NCBI RefSeq assembly: GCF_902498805.1
Contig: NZ_LR701576.1
Span: 1-64,000, forward strand
Length of the DNA stretch: 64,000 bases
Direction: 5' to 3'
Origin: Imperialibacter sp. EC-SDR9
Lineage (GTDB): Bacteria > Bacteroidota > Bacteroidia > Cytophagales > Cyclobacteriaceae
In this document: piece after piece, positions 55,594-64,000 of the stretch
Layout of the letters: every line of letters begins with the position of its first letter
Numbering within the stretch: position 1 is the stretch's first letter
Translations under genes and position numbers: made by a program
Notes under the pieces: generated by a model
Seen by the model: only the letters and a program-made list of their open reading frames with translations
Databases searched by the model: none
What the model was told of the DNA's origin: nothing

Positions 55594-57414
55594 ATGGATA
55601 GACAGCAAGTAATTGGGATGGTCATGATGTTGATCTTGCTCACCGTTTATTTTACTTTTTTTGCCCCCGATCCTCCAGTTGAAGAGCCGATAGTAGCCAC
55701 TACCGAAAGTGCAGTGCAGCCTTCGCAGGTTTCAGCCGACACTACTACCACCGCCTTCATGCCTTTAGCTGATTCGGTGAAGGACAGCCAGCTCAAAGAA
55801 AAGTTTGGTGCATTTGCAGCCATTGCTTCTGGTAAGAACAATGAGGTTGCACTGGAGAATGATGACTTCAAAGTGGCTATCAGCACCAAGGGCGGTTTTG
55901 TTTCCTCGGTTGAGCTGAAGAACTACAAAACGTACGATGGCAAACCGCTTATCCTGCTGGATGAGCAAAGCTCTAAAATGAACCTGAGCTTTGGCGGCCA
56001 AAACAGGAACCTGAAGCTCGATGATTTCTATTTCAAGCCTTCTGTTACATCAAAGAAAGTATCGGGCAAAGATTCTGTCACAGTTACTCTTAGAGCATCC
56101 CTGAGCACTGGCCAGTATATCGAGCAGGCCTACACCATTTATGGTAAAGGCTATGAGATTGGCTATTCACTGACTACCAAAGGGCTGGACAATTACCTTA
56201 GTCAGGAACCTGTTGTGCTCCAGTGGAAAAATGATGTGAAAAGAGTTGAGAGTGATCTCAAAGACTCCCGCATTCGGACGACCATCAACTATTACACTAT
56301 AGCAGGCGAAACTGATGAACTCAGCGCCACATCGGAAGATCTGGAGGAAGAAACAATCAGCGAATCCATTCAATGGGTAGCCATCAAACAGAAATTCTTT
56401 ACAGCGGCTATTATTGCCAATGATGGTTTTTCCGGTGCTTATGTGGCCACCAAATATGCCGTAGCCGACACCACCAAGGTAAAAGAGGCCATGGTAAGCC
56501 TTACCCTCCCAGCCGAAAGATGGAAAACCAGTGGCCTGGTTGGTAAATTGTTTTTTGGCCCGAACGAATACAATACCCTTAAAGACGTAGCGCCAGAGTT
56601 CAGCAGTAATATCAACCTGGGCTGGAGCATACTGGGCTGGATCAATAAAGGATTTACGATCCCGGTTTTTCATTTTCTGGAAGGCTTCATGACCAACTAC
56701 GGTATCATCATTATCATTATCGTGATTCTGATGAGAATGATTCTTTTCCCGCTCAACTACAAGTCGTACATGAGCATGGCGAAAATGAAGGTGCTTAAGC
56801 CCGAGATAGATGAAATCAAAGCACAGTACCCTGACGACATGCAGAAGCAGCAGTCGGAAACCATGGCCCTGTACCAGAAGGTTGGCATTAACCCTCTCAG
56901 CGGTTGTATTCCCATGCTACTGCAAATGCCAATTTTGTTTGCGATGTTCTATTTCTTCCCAAATGCCATCGAGCTTAGGCAGGTATCATTCCTTTGGGCG
57001 CATGACTTGTCTACTTATGACAGCGTGTTGAACCTTCCTTTCGTGATCCCATTTTATGGAGACCACGTCAGTTTGTTCACTTTGCTGATGACGGCTTCTA
57101 CCATACTTTATACATGGAGCAACAGCCAGATGACCACCGTGCAGGGGCCTATGAAAACGCTTCAGTACATCATGCCTATTACGTTCCTGTTCTTTCTGAA
57201 CTCTTATGCAGCTGGCTTGACTTACTATTACTTTGTTTCTAACATTCTGTCATTTGGCCAGCAGATGTTGATCAGGCGGTTTGTGGATGAAGACAAAATC
57301 AAGCTGAAACTGGAAGAGAACAAAAAGAAGAACGCCAACAAGAAAAAATCATCGTTCCAGCAGCGACTGGACGAGGCCATGAAGGCTGGCAATGCTTCGA
57401 GGAAAAAGAAGTAA
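55594..57414 (+). CDS. yidC: Membrane protein insertase YidC
   Basis: 606 residues, the long Gram-negative form: an N-terminal helix, a periplasmic beta-sandwich (about 80-340) and five C-terminal helices starting near FTIPVFHFLEGFMTNYGI. The basic C-terminal tail (KKKNANKKKSSFQQ) faces the cytoplasm. It inserts and folds inner-membrane proteins. The gene order with pyrG and parAB is conserved in Bacteroidota. Confidence 0.96.
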   Translation: MDRQQVIGMVMMLILLTVYFTFFAPDPPVEEPIVATTESAVQPSQVSADTTTTAFMPLADSVKDSQLKEKFGAFAAIASGKNNEVALENDDFKVAISTKGGFVSSVELKNYKTYDGKPLILLDEQSSKMNLSFGGQNRNLKLDDFYFKPSVTSKKVSGKDSVTVTLRASLSTGQYIEQAYTIYGKGYEIGYSLTTKGLDNYLSQEPVVLQWKNDVKRVESDLKDSRIRTTINYYTIAGETDELSATSEDLEEETISESIQWVAIKQKFFTAAIIANDGFSGAYVATKYAVADTTKVKEAMVSLTLPAERWKTSGLVGKLFFGPNEYNTLKDVAPEFSSNINLGWSILGWINKGFTIPVFHFLEGFMTNYGIIIIIIVILMRMILFPLNYKSYMSMAKMKVLKPEIDEIKAQYPDDMQKQQSETMALYQKVGINPLSGCIPMLLQMPILFAMFYFFPNAIELRQVSFLWAHDLSTYDSVLNLPFVIPFYGDHVSLFTLLMTASTILYTWSNSQMTTVQGPMKTLQYIMPITFLFFLNSYAAGLTYYYFVSNILSFGQQMLIRRFVDEDKIKLKLEENKKKNANKKKSSFQQRLDEAMKAGNASRKKK

Positions 57415-57426
57415 GGGGTAAAGGGT

Positions 57427-57463
57427 AAGCGGTTAGCAGTGCTTCATTTGCTACTAACCGCTT
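57427..57463. repeat. Imperfect hairpin after yidC
   Basis: AAGCGGTTAG (57427-57436) with CTAACCGCTT (57454-57463), perfect 10-bp stem, no T-run. A weak terminator or mRNA stabiliser; function not proven. The rest of 57464-57649 shows a -7 element but no gene. Confidence 0.45.
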
Positions 57464-57556
57464 GCTACTTACCAACTACCTACCATTGTGAATTACCCGT
57501 GGATAACTTGGGGATTACCAAATAAGCCATTCACTAACAATTCTTCTTTATTCATC

Positions 57557-57564
57557 TATATTTG
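57557..57564 (+). promoter_or_regulatory. -7 element TATATTTG before parA
   Basis: Fits TAnnTTTG, 86 bases upstream of the parA ATG. No well-spaced -33 box is seen. Confidence 0.35.
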
Positions 57565-57649
57565 TGCTTCCCCCAAGAAGACCTTTGTTAAATCAGTCGC
57601 TTATTTGGAGGTTTAAACCAGTTTCCTGAACCAATTTTTGGATTTTCTC

Positions 57650-58438
57650 ATGGGCAAAATCATTTCGATTGCGAACCAGAAAGGCGGAGTAGGTAAAACA
57701 ACCTCGGCCATCAATTTAGCTGCCAGCTTAGCCGCTTTGGAGTACAAGACCCTCATTGTAGACGCTGACCCTCAGGCCAACTCTACTTCAGGTGTAGGCT
57801 TGAACCCCAAGGAGGTGGAAGTTAGTATTTACGAGTGTATGGTGAACGGAGATGATCCGCACGACGCCATCGTAAAAACGGATTTGGAGTACCTGTACCT
57901 GATGCCTTCCCACATTGACCTGGTAGGTGCCGAGGTAGAAATGGTGAGTATCAGTGGCAGAGAAGAAAAAATGAGAACGGCTCTTGGGCTGGTCAAGGAT
58001 GAGTACGACTTCATCATCATCGATTGTTCTCCATCATTGGGTTTGATCACCATCAATGCCCTTGTTGCCAGCGATTCGGTAATGGTGCCCGTTCAGTGCG
58101 AGTACTTCGCCCTTGAAGGTTTGGGAAAACTCCTGAATACTATTAAGATCATTCAGTCCAGGCTTAATCCAGAGCTGGAAATAGAAGGTATTCTGCTCAC
58201 CATGTACGACGTGAGACTGAGGCTTTCTAACCAGGTGGTGGAAGAAGTAAATACACACTTCAAGTCACTCGTGTTTGAAACAATCATACCTAGAAATATT
58301 AAGTTAAGTGAATCCCCAAGTTTCGGCCTGCCGGCTATAGCGCACGATGCGGAAAGCAAAGGAGCTATCAGCTACCTCAACCTGGCCGAAGAAATCCTGA
58401 AAAGGAATGAAATGAGGATTCCAAAAGTGAGCGCTTGA
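57650..58438 (+). CDS. parA: Chromosome partitioning ATPase ParA (Soj)
   Basis: 262 residues from the ATG at 57650, giving MGKIISIANQKGGVGKTT, the usual ParA start; the frame is open to 57638. The deviant Walker A is KGGVGKTT (11-18), and Walker B/A' motifs VDADPQANST and DFIIIDCSPSLG follow. It moves origins with ParB. Its stop overlaps the parB start (TGATG). Confidence 0.95.
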   Translation: MGKIISIANQKGGVGKTTSAINLAASLAALEYKTLIVDADPQANSTSGVGLNPKEVEVSIYECMVNGDDPHDAIVKTDLEYLYLMPSHIDLVGAEVEMVSISGREEKMRTALGLVKDEYDFIIIDCSPSLGLITINALVASDSVMVPVQCEYFALEGLGKLLNTIKIIQSRLNPELEIEGILLTMYDVRLRLSNQVVEEVNTHFKSLVFETIIPRNIKLSESPSFGLPAIAHDAESKGAISYLNLAEEILKRNEMRIPKVSA

Positions 58439-59349
58439 TGACGGACAATAAACTACCTAAAAGGAGAAATGCTTTAGGAAGAGGCCTTGGGGCTTTGCTT
58501 GATGACAATACCAACACTTCTGAAAAGCTAAGCGGTTCAGGAGCAGGTACGGCCAACGCTATCGGTGAGATTCCTGTGACACAAATTGAGGTCAATCCGT
58601 TCCAGCCACGAACTGAGTTCAACAAAGAAGCATTAGCTGAGCTTTCTGAGTCCATCAAGGTGCAGGGCATCATTCAGCCCATTACCGTCAGGCAGCTGAG
58701 TAAAAACCAGTTTCAGCTGATTTCCGGTGAGCGCCGTTTGCAGGCGTCGAAGCTGGCCGGGCTGGAAAGCATCCCTGCCTATATCAGAACAGCCGACGAC
58801 CAGCAAATGCTGGAAATGGCACTCATAGAAAATATCCAGCGGGAAAACCTGAATAGCATTGAAATTGCGCTGTCTTACCAGCGGCTTATTTCAGAATGCA
58901 ACCTCAAGCAGGAAGAACTGGGTGACAGGGTTGGCAAAAACAGAACAACTGTCACCAACTACCTCAGGCTGCTCAAACTCCCTCCTGATATCCAGATAGC
59001 CCTGCGTGATGGCAGACTTTCTATGGGCCATGCGAGAGCCATTATTGGCATCGACAATCCTGCCACACAGCTGAGTATTTTCAAGAAAATTATCAGCGAA
59101 GATCTTTCCGTTAGAAAAGTGGAATCGCTGGTGAGGGAATATACTCAAAAAGCTCCAGAATCACCCAGCCTCAATAAAACGGCCAATCCTTCGTTATCAC
59201 CCGAAGTAAAAAACCTCCAAAATAAACTATCTTCGCACTTTGGCACCCGGATCTCGCTTAAGGCAGATGAAAAAAACAAAGGAGAAATTAGAATTCCTTT
59301 TGTTTCTACCGAGGACCTAAACAGAATTTTGGAAATACTGAACATCTGA
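58438..59349 (+). CDS. parB: Chromosome partitioning protein ParB
   Basis: 303 residues from the ATG at 58438 (the TTG at 58435 is less likely). N-terminal RRNALGRGLGALLDD, the CTPase/ParB motif VNPFQPRTEF and SGERRLQASK (GERR box), and a helix-turn-helix (GDRVGKNRTTVTNYLRLL) that binds parS. No parS (consensus TGTTTCACGTGAAACA) was found in the window by eye. It overlaps parA and the next gene, DUF5683. Confidence 0.95.
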   Translation: MTDNKLPKRRNALGRGLGALLDDNTNTSEKLSGSGAGTANAIGEIPVTQIEVNPFQPRTEFNKEALAELSESIKVQGIIQPITVRQLSKNQFQLISGERRLQASKLAGLESIPAYIRTADDQQMLEMALIENIQRENLNSIEIALSYQRLISECNLKQEELGDRVGKNRTTVTNYLRLLKLPPDIQIALRDGRLSMGHARAIIGIDNPATQLSIFKKIISEDLSVRKVESLVREYTQKAPESPSLNKTANPSLSPEVKNLQNKLSSHFGTRISLKADEKNKGEIRIPFVSTEDLNRILEILNI

Positions 59350-60005
59350 TGTTCCGAAAGGAAGCTTTAAAATTGATAGCGGCTGCACCTGCCTGGAGAG
59401 GTATATCTTTGGCGGCGTTGCTGCTTTTTTTATGTCAATTTGTGCAAGCCCAGGAAATATCCGGTGATTCGGTTGAAGTAATAACTGGCGAGCCCCTGAT
59501 CATACGAGGAGACAGCGTTTCAAACCTCCCTAAAGGCATCATGCTTGAAGAAGAGCTCAGCACACTTGATCCCCAAAAAGCTGCGATGCTTTCCGCCATA
59601 TTTCCCGGTATGGGACAGGCCTATGTTGGACAAATATGGAAAGTGCCAGTTTACTATGGTGCCTTCATCGTCTTAGGGCATATGATCTACACAAACAACC
59701 GCCTTTACAACATCTTCAGGCAGTCTCTTTTTGCGGAAAAAGACCTCGACCCTAACACGGTCAATCCTTTTCCAAGATTCAATGAAACAGCGTTGCGCCG
59801 TAATACTGACAGTTTTCGCAGAAACAGGGACTATATGATTGTTATTTCCGGCGTGGTGTATATGCTTAATATTGTGGACGCACATATCGCTGCCCACCTC
59901 GACGAATTTGATATAAATGACGAACTTGTCATCAATTACACACCCACTATTGGCAATATAAATGGCTACGCCTACGCAGGTTTGGGCATTAAAATAAGTT
60001 TTTAA
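59349..60005 (+). CDS. DUF5683 membrane protein
   Basis: 218 residues with an N-terminal hydrophobic signal segment and a C-terminal membrane-rich domain (SAIFPGMGQAYVGQIWKVPVYY) typical of DUF5683. It overlaps the parB stop (TGATG) and is two bases before dapB. This placement is conserved in Bacteroidota. The function is unknown; the GMGQAY motif suggests a small envelope protein. Confidence 0.87.
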   Translation: MFRKEALKLIAAAPAWRGISLAALLLFLCQFVQAQEISGDSVEVITGEPLIIRGDSVSNLPKGIMLEEELSTLDPQKAAMLSAIFPGMGQAYVGQIWKVPVYYGAFIVLGHMIYTNNRLYNIFRQSLFAEKDLDPNTVNPFPRFNETALRRNTDSFRRNRDYMIVISGVVYMLNIVDAHIAAHLDEFDINDELVINYTPTIGNINGYAYAGLGIKISF

Positions 60006-60007
60006 GG

Positions 60008-60742
60008 ATGAAAGTATTTTTAGTTGGCTATGGGAAAATGGGTAAGACCATCGAAAAAATAGCCATTTCACGTGGACACGAAATTGCAGGCACACTTGAA
60101 AATCAGGTTGAGAATGTTGGGAAGCTTGTGAAGGACAGCGGCGCCAACATCGCCATAGAGTTCACCCAACCAGAAGGTGCCGTAAAAAACATCCTCTCTC
60201 TAATGGAGGTAAATATCCCCACAGTGTGTGGCACCACAGGCTGGCTCGGTAAATGGGATGAAGTGGTGAGCAGTTGCGAAAAAAACAATGGCGCTTTTTT
60301 CTATGCTTCCAATTATAGCCTTGGTGTCAATCTGTTTTTCCGACTGAACAGAGCGTTAGCCAGGCTAATGCAAGACTACCCTGAGTACAAAGTAGGACTA
60401 AAAGAGATTCACCACACGGAGAAAAAGGACGCTCCCAGTGGCACAGGCATCACGCTGGCAGAGGGCATCCAAAAAGAGCGCCCTGAGTTCACCAAATTGA
60501 TCAATGACAAATGCAATAACCCCGGTGTACTGGGTATCGAATCCTTCAGGATGACAAATGTACCAGGCACCCACAGCATACATTACGCCTCACCAATTGA
60601 CGAAATAGAAATCAAACATACGGCCTTCAGTCGTGAAGGCTTCGCCCTTGGGGCTGTAGTAGCCGCTGAGTGGCTGCTTGACAAAAAAGGAGTGCGAGGC
60701 ATGGATGATTTGATGGGGTCAAAAGAAGGTGAAAAATTTTAG
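60008..60742 (+). CDS. dapB: 4-hydroxy-tetrahydrodipicolinate reductase
   Basis: 244 residues. The nucleotide-binding motif is LVGYGKMGKTIEKIA (N-terminus), the catalytic region is EIHHTEKKDAPSGTG (about 137-151) and SIHYASPIDEIEIKH follows. It reduces dipicolinate precursors in lysine and diaminopimelate synthesis. It starts two bases after the DUF5683 gene. Confidence 0.93.
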   Translation: MKVFLVGYGKMGKTIEKIAISRGHEIAGTLENQVENVGKLVKDSGANIAIEFTQPEGAVKNILSLMEVNIPTVCGTTGWLGKWDEVVSSCEKNNGAFFYASNYSLGVNLFFRLNRALARLMQDYPEYKVGLKEIHHTEKKDAPSGTGITLAEGIQKERPEFTKLINDKCNNPGVLGIESFRMTNVPGTHSIHYASPIDEIEIKHTAFSREGFALGAVVAAEWLLDKKGVRGMDDLMGSKEGEKF

Positions 60743-60783
60743 TTATTATTGCGAGCGAATAGCCCGAATAAATAGAGACTCAC

Positions 60784-61875
60784 ATGAAATTGAAGTTTTT
60801 TGGTAAAAAGGAAGAAAAGGAGCAAGTGAAAAAATCTCCTCTGAGAGAGTGGTTAGACGCCATTGTTTTTGCAGTGGTAGCCGCTACACTCATCCGGTGG
60901 ATTTTTATGGAAGCCTTCACCATCCCCACTCCTTCCATGGAGAAATCTCTGCTCGTTGGGGATTTCCTTTTTGTCAGCAAAGTGTCGTATGGTGCCCGCA
61001 CCCCAGCTACTCCTCTTCAAATACCATTAACGCACGCTAAAATCTGGGGAACCGACGTCCCATCTTACCTCGACTGGATACAGCTACCTCAGTACCGTTT
61101 GCCTGCTTTTAGCGAGGTGGAAAGAAACGATGTGGTTGTTTTTAACTATCCACCCGAGTTCGAGCATCCTGTCGATTTGAAAACCCACTACATCAAGCGG
61201 TGTATTGGCATCCACGGCGATGTGGTAGAAGTAAGAGAAGGGCAAGTGTACGTGAACGGCGAAAAGGGTGAAAACCCCGAGCTGATGCAATACAGGTACT
61301 TTATAAAAACTGATCAAAGGATCAATGATCGGGTATTCGCCAAGTACGAGATTTCTGAACACAACCAGCTTCAGGGTGGCTACCTGGTCCATACGACGCC
61401 AGCCACAGCCGAACTATTGAAAGCTGAACCCTTCATCGAAGACGTGATCAGCACCCTGATGCCGTCGGATCAGCCCAACCCACGCATTTTTCCCGATGCC
61501 AACTATTTTCCCTGGAATGCCGACAACTGGGGGCCTCTTGAAATACCCTATGAGGGCATGAAGCTTCAGCTGAACGACACACTCGTTGCCAAGTATGGCA
61601 GCACCATTGTTGACTACGAAGGCCATAAGAATGCTGAGGTAAAAGACTACAGACTGTATATTGACGGGCAAGAAGTGACAGACTACACCTTTGGGCAGGA
61701 CTACTACTTTATGATGGGTGACAACCGCCACAACTCTGAAGATTCCCGTTTTTGGGGATTTGTACCTGCCGACCATGTAGTGGGTGAGGCTGCCTTCATC
61801 TGGCTTTCACTCGATGCACAGGAGAGCTTCCTGAATAAAATTCGGTGGCGCAGGTTCTTCAATCTGATTGATTAA
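60784..61875 (+). CDS. lepB: Signal peptidase I
   Basis: 363 residues, the long Bacteroidota form. One N-terminal helix, then the catalytic Ser51 in IPTPSMEKSLLVGD, Lys138 in HYIKRCIGIHGD and the signature MGDNRHNSEDSRFWGF near the C-terminus. It removes signal peptides at the periplasmic face. A terminator follows the gene. Confidence 0.93.
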   Translation: MKLKFFGKKEEKEQVKKSPLREWLDAIVFAVVAATLIRWIFMEAFTIPTPSMEKSLLVGDFLFVSKVSYGARTPATPLQIPLTHAKIWGTDVPSYLDWIQLPQYRLPAFSEVERNDVVVFNYPPEFEHPVDLKTHYIKRCIGIHGDVVEVREGQVYVNGEKGENPELMQYRYFIKTDQRINDRVFAKYEISEHNQLQGGYLVHTTPATAELLKAEPFIEDVISTLMPSDQPNPRIFPDANYFPWNADNWGPLEIPYEGMKLQLNDTLVAKYGSTIVDYEGHKNAEVKDYRLYIDGQEVTDYTFGQDYYFMMGDNRHNSEDSRFWGFVPADHVVGEAAFIWLSLDAQESFLNKIRWRRFFNLID

Positions 61876-61909
61876 CTATATTGTAGAAACTTCCCAGGCG
61901 TGATAATAC

Positions 61910-61940
61910 GGGCCATCCTTTTTTAGGGTGGCCCTTTTTT
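61910..61940 (+). terminator. Terminator after lepB
   Basis: Stem GGGCCATCC (61910-61918) with GGGTGGCCC (61926-61934), followed by six Ts. Confidence 0.85.
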
Positions 61941-62025
61941 ATGTAGCTGTAAGCGAACACAAACGACACTGTCATTTGTTACATCAGTAAGCAGCCTTCA
62001 AAACCAATAAACCCGGTTTGGCTGT

Positions 62026-62033
62026 TATCTTTG
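62026..62033 (+). promoter_or_regulatory. -7 element TATCTTTG before the hydroxyacid dehydrogenase gene
   Basis: Fits TAnnTTTG, 22 bases upstream of the ATG. A TTTG further upstream is too close for a classical -33 element. Confidence 0.4.
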
Positions 62034-62055
62034 CATCAAACCCCATCACGTTGTT

Positions 62056-63051
62056 ATGAAAAGACCGGCCCACGAAACCAAAGTACTTGTAGCCAGAGAA
62101 ATTCCAGACCTCGGTATCAACATGCTAAAAGAGGCTGGCTTTCAGGTAACAGTGTGGCCAGGGAAAGTACCCATGACGCAGCAAGAGCTGATTGAGAAGG
62201 CAAACCAAATGCACGCCATCCTTACCCTCAGCGCCGACAAACTAAACGCAAATTTCTTTCAGGAGTGCAGCCATCTCGACATTGTATCGCAGTTTGCGGC
62301 GGGCTACGACAACATCGACATACCGGCTGCGATCAAGGCAGGTATCCCGGTTGGCAATACGCCCGGAGCCATGAGTGATGCGACTGCCGACATTGCCTTC
62401 GGGCTGATGCTGGCCGTGAGCAGGAAGTTCTTTCACATGCATAAAACCATTGGCAGAGGCGAATGGGGTGCCTTTCAGCCAAAAGCCAATTTGGGGCTTG
62501 AGCAAAAAGGGAAAACGCTGGGCGTCTTTGGCTTGGGCGCTATCGGCATGGAAATGGCCAAACGGTGCCACGGTGCCTACGACATGGAGATCATTTACTG
62601 CAACCGCAGCCAGAACGAAGAAGCAGAAAAACGCTTTGGAGCCAAAAAAGTGAGCTTCGATGAGCTGCTGGAGAAAAGCGACGTTATCTCTGTGCACAGT
62701 GTACTCAGCGATGAAACCAGAGGTATTTTCAATAAAGCCGCCTTCAGCAAAATGAAGCCGACAGCCATCTTTATCAATACTTCCCGTGGTGGCACTCACA
62801 ACGAAATCGACCTCATCGAAGCGCTGAGGTCAGGTACGATCTGGGGAGCAGGGCTTGATGTAACCAACCCCGAACCGATGAAATCGGATAACCCTCTGCT
62901 CGAAATGGAAAACGTGGCTGTGCTGCCCCATATTGGCTCTGCTTCGGTGAATGCCAGAAACGAAATGTCGAGGATGGCAGCCGTCAATATTATCGAATTC
63001 TACAAGACTGGCAAGGTTCCCTATATCATCAACCCCGAGGTGCTCAGCTGA
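62056..63051 (+). CDS. D-2-hydroxyacid dehydrogenase (glyoxylate/hydroxypyruvate reductase type)
   Basis: 331 residues. The NAD-binding loop is GLGAIGMEMAKR (about 156-167), the catalytic triad residues lie in SVHSVLSDETRG, INTSRGGTHNE and the terminal LPHIGSAS (His). The closest group is glycerate/glyoxylate reductase. It reduces hydroxypyruvate or glyoxylate using NAD(P)H. It stands alone with its own promoter. Confidence 0.87.
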   Translation: MKRPAHETKVLVAREIPDLGINMLKEAGFQVTVWPGKVPMTQQELIEKANQMHAILTLSADKLNANFFQECSHLDIVSQFAAGYDNIDIPAAIKAGIPVGNTPGAMSDATADIAFGLMLAVSRKFFHMHKTIGRGEWGAFQPKANLGLEQKGKTLGVFGLGAIGMEMAKRCHGAYDMEIIYCNRSQNEEAEKRFGAKKVSFDELLEKSDVISVHSVLSDETRGIFNKAAFSKMKPTAIFINTSRGGTHNEIDLIEALRSGTIWGAGLDVTNPEPMKSDNPLLEMENVAVLPHIGSASVNARNEMSRMAAVNIIEFYKTGKVPYIINPEVLS

Positions 63052-63119
63052 GCCACTGACATAGGGTTGTCAGTAGCTAATGTTTCTTTGTTGTATGTTT
63101 CATCTAAAGCTGTTGCTTC

Positions 63120-63569
63120 ATGCCCAAAGAAATGATCATCAAAAACACTGTTACTATTGCTGCGCCTGCCTCCAAAGTGTGGGACGCCCTTGTCAACCCT
63201 GAGCACACCAAAAAATACATGTTTGGCTGCGAGCCCATCACCAACTGGCAGCCAGGAAGCTCCATCAGGTGGGTGGGGGTGTTTGATGGCAAAGAAATAG
63301 AAGCTGTAACCGGCAAGGTGGTCAGCATAGGCAAAGGAAAATCACTTGCCTACACCACGTTCGATCCCAATGGCACCTACCCCGATTTGCCTGAAAATCA
63401 CCTTATCGTTACTTATAGGCTAGTGGAGAAAGGTGGAAGCACCGAATTCACAGTCACCCAGGGAGACTACTCAACAGTGGCCGAAGGACAAAAACGGTAT
63501 GATGACACAATGAATGAAGGAGGATGGGCAGGCATTCTCGAGCAGATAAAAGGCATTGTGGAGGCATAA
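63120..63569 (+). CDS. SRPBCC (AHSA1-like) family protein
   Basis: 149 residues. The START-like fold shows TIAAPASKVWDALVNPEHTKKYM, a beta-rich centre and the C-terminal MNEGGWAGILEQIKGI, all typical of AHSA1-type SRPBCC proteins. Its function is unspecified; it likely binds a hydrophobic ligand. Confidence 0.85.
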   Translation: MPKEMIIKNTVTIAAPASKVWDALVNPEHTKKYMFGCEPITNWQPGSSIRWVGVFDGKEIEAVTGKVVSIGKGKSLAYTTFDPNGTYPDLPENHLIVTYRLVEKGGSTEFTVTQGDYSTVAEGQKRYDDTMNEGGWAGILEQIKGIVEA

Positions 63570-63691
63570 ATTGTGTTTTTTTTACAATTGAGGCCATACT
63601 ATCCTGAAGTATAGTGTAAGTAAGTCATTATAAAGATGTTTTTTTCTTATCAATGTATGTACATTCATCAAAGAAACATCTGCAAAATACT

Positions 63692-64000
63692 ATGGCTACA
63701 GAACAAAAACCCTCAAAAGTACTTCATGTCGCACTATGGGTAGTACAAGTCCTCCTTGCCCTTTCTTTCGGCATGGCCGGTTTTATGAAACTTACGACAC
63801 CAATTTCCGACCTGGCTGCCCAGATGGTGTGGCCCGGCGACATACCGGCCGCACTTGTCCGTTTCATCGGTGCTTCTGAGCTTGCAGCGGCGGTGGGTTT
63901 AATCCTTCCTGCCCTCACTCGTATCAAGCCTATACTCACAGCATACGCTGGCTGGGGGCTGGTCATCGTCATGCTGCTGGCTGCCTTGTTTCATGCCGGC
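63692..64000 (+). CDS. DoxX family membrane protein, truncated by the window end
   Basis: The first 103 codons from the ATG at 63692. It reads MATEQKPSKVLHVALWVVQV, then LALSFGMAGFMKLTTP (DoxX motif) and IGASELAAAVGLILP, with three predicted helices so far. DoxX proteins are small membrane proteins, some linked to oxidative stress. The gene continues past the right edge. Confidence 0.82.
   Translation, partial: MATEQKPSKVLHVALWVVQVLLALSFGMAGFMKLTTPISDLAAQMVWPGDIPAALVRFIGASELAAAVGLILPALTRIKPILTAYAGWGLVIVMLLAALFHAG

Overview
The window reads as a chromosomal segment of a Bacteroidota bacterium, most likely of the Cytophagales (inference). The grounds are the gene order yidC-parA-parB-DUF5683-dapB-lepB, BlaI/M56-peptidase pairs (one fused to TonB and carboxypeptidase-regulatory domains), many Sec or lipoprotein signals, and TAnnTTTG-type -7 elements before several genes. 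Coding density is high. I saw no tRNA, rRNA, CRISPR array, insertion sequence or integrase.

Region 1 (0-12 kb): a partial gene, a K+ channel with an RCK domain, a DUF3124 lipoprotein, a secreted PD40-repeat/PHP-type metallohydrolase, an A/T-rich CDF-like transporter, then a tight five-gene operon (5390-10090) collinear with Bacillus subtilis yodT-S-R-Q-P: aminotransferase, CoA-transferase A and B, M20 deacylase, beta-lysine acetyltransferase. This is the beta-lysine/acetyl-beta-lysine breakdown set, but lysine 2,3-aminomutase is not in the window. A flavodoxin-reductase-like gene and an exported DUF711 protein follow.

Region 2 (12.2-15.0 kb) is the most unusual part. An OLD/RecF-type ATPase gene is followed two bases later by a small protein with a PD-(D/E)XK-like D-x12-E-x-K pattern. 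Next comes a 135-bp orphan copy of the 3' end of the upstream DUF711 gene (84% identical by hand alignment, only two amino-acid changes), then a PIN-domain toxin-antitoxin pair with a perfect inverted repeat touching its start codon. This looks like a defence cassette inserted at the end of DUF711.

Region 3 (15-30 kb): carbohydrate-related exported enzymes (SGNH esterase, DUF6624, GH26-like); a minus-strand operon GntP permease-RidA-D-threonine-aldolase-fold enzyme whose His-x-Cys metal motif points to D-serine dehydratase; a plus-strand set PhyH-nucleoside permease-Gfo/Idh/MocA; ThuA; a broken acetylxylan-esterase remnant; TMEM175 channel; DinB-like protein.

Region 4 (30-42 kb): two separate BlaI/M56 signalling pairs with their own palindromic operators, a TPR histidine kinase, a D-aminoacylase-like lipoprotein, a TetR-FabF pair with a perfect 16-bp palindrome in front, and a NUDIX hydrolase.

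Region 5 (42-53.8 kb): serine hydrolase, LytTR regulator, nucleoside hydrolase, MFS transporter, a P-loop sulfotransferase-like protein paired with a class IV aminotransferase, PD40 lipoprotein, ArgD-like aminotransferase and YceI.

Region 6 (53.9-64 kb) is conserved housekeeping: CTP synthase, YidC, ParA, ParB, DUF5683, DapB, signal peptidase I, then a 2-hydroxyacid dehydrogenase, an SRPBCC protein and a truncated DoxX gene at the window edge.
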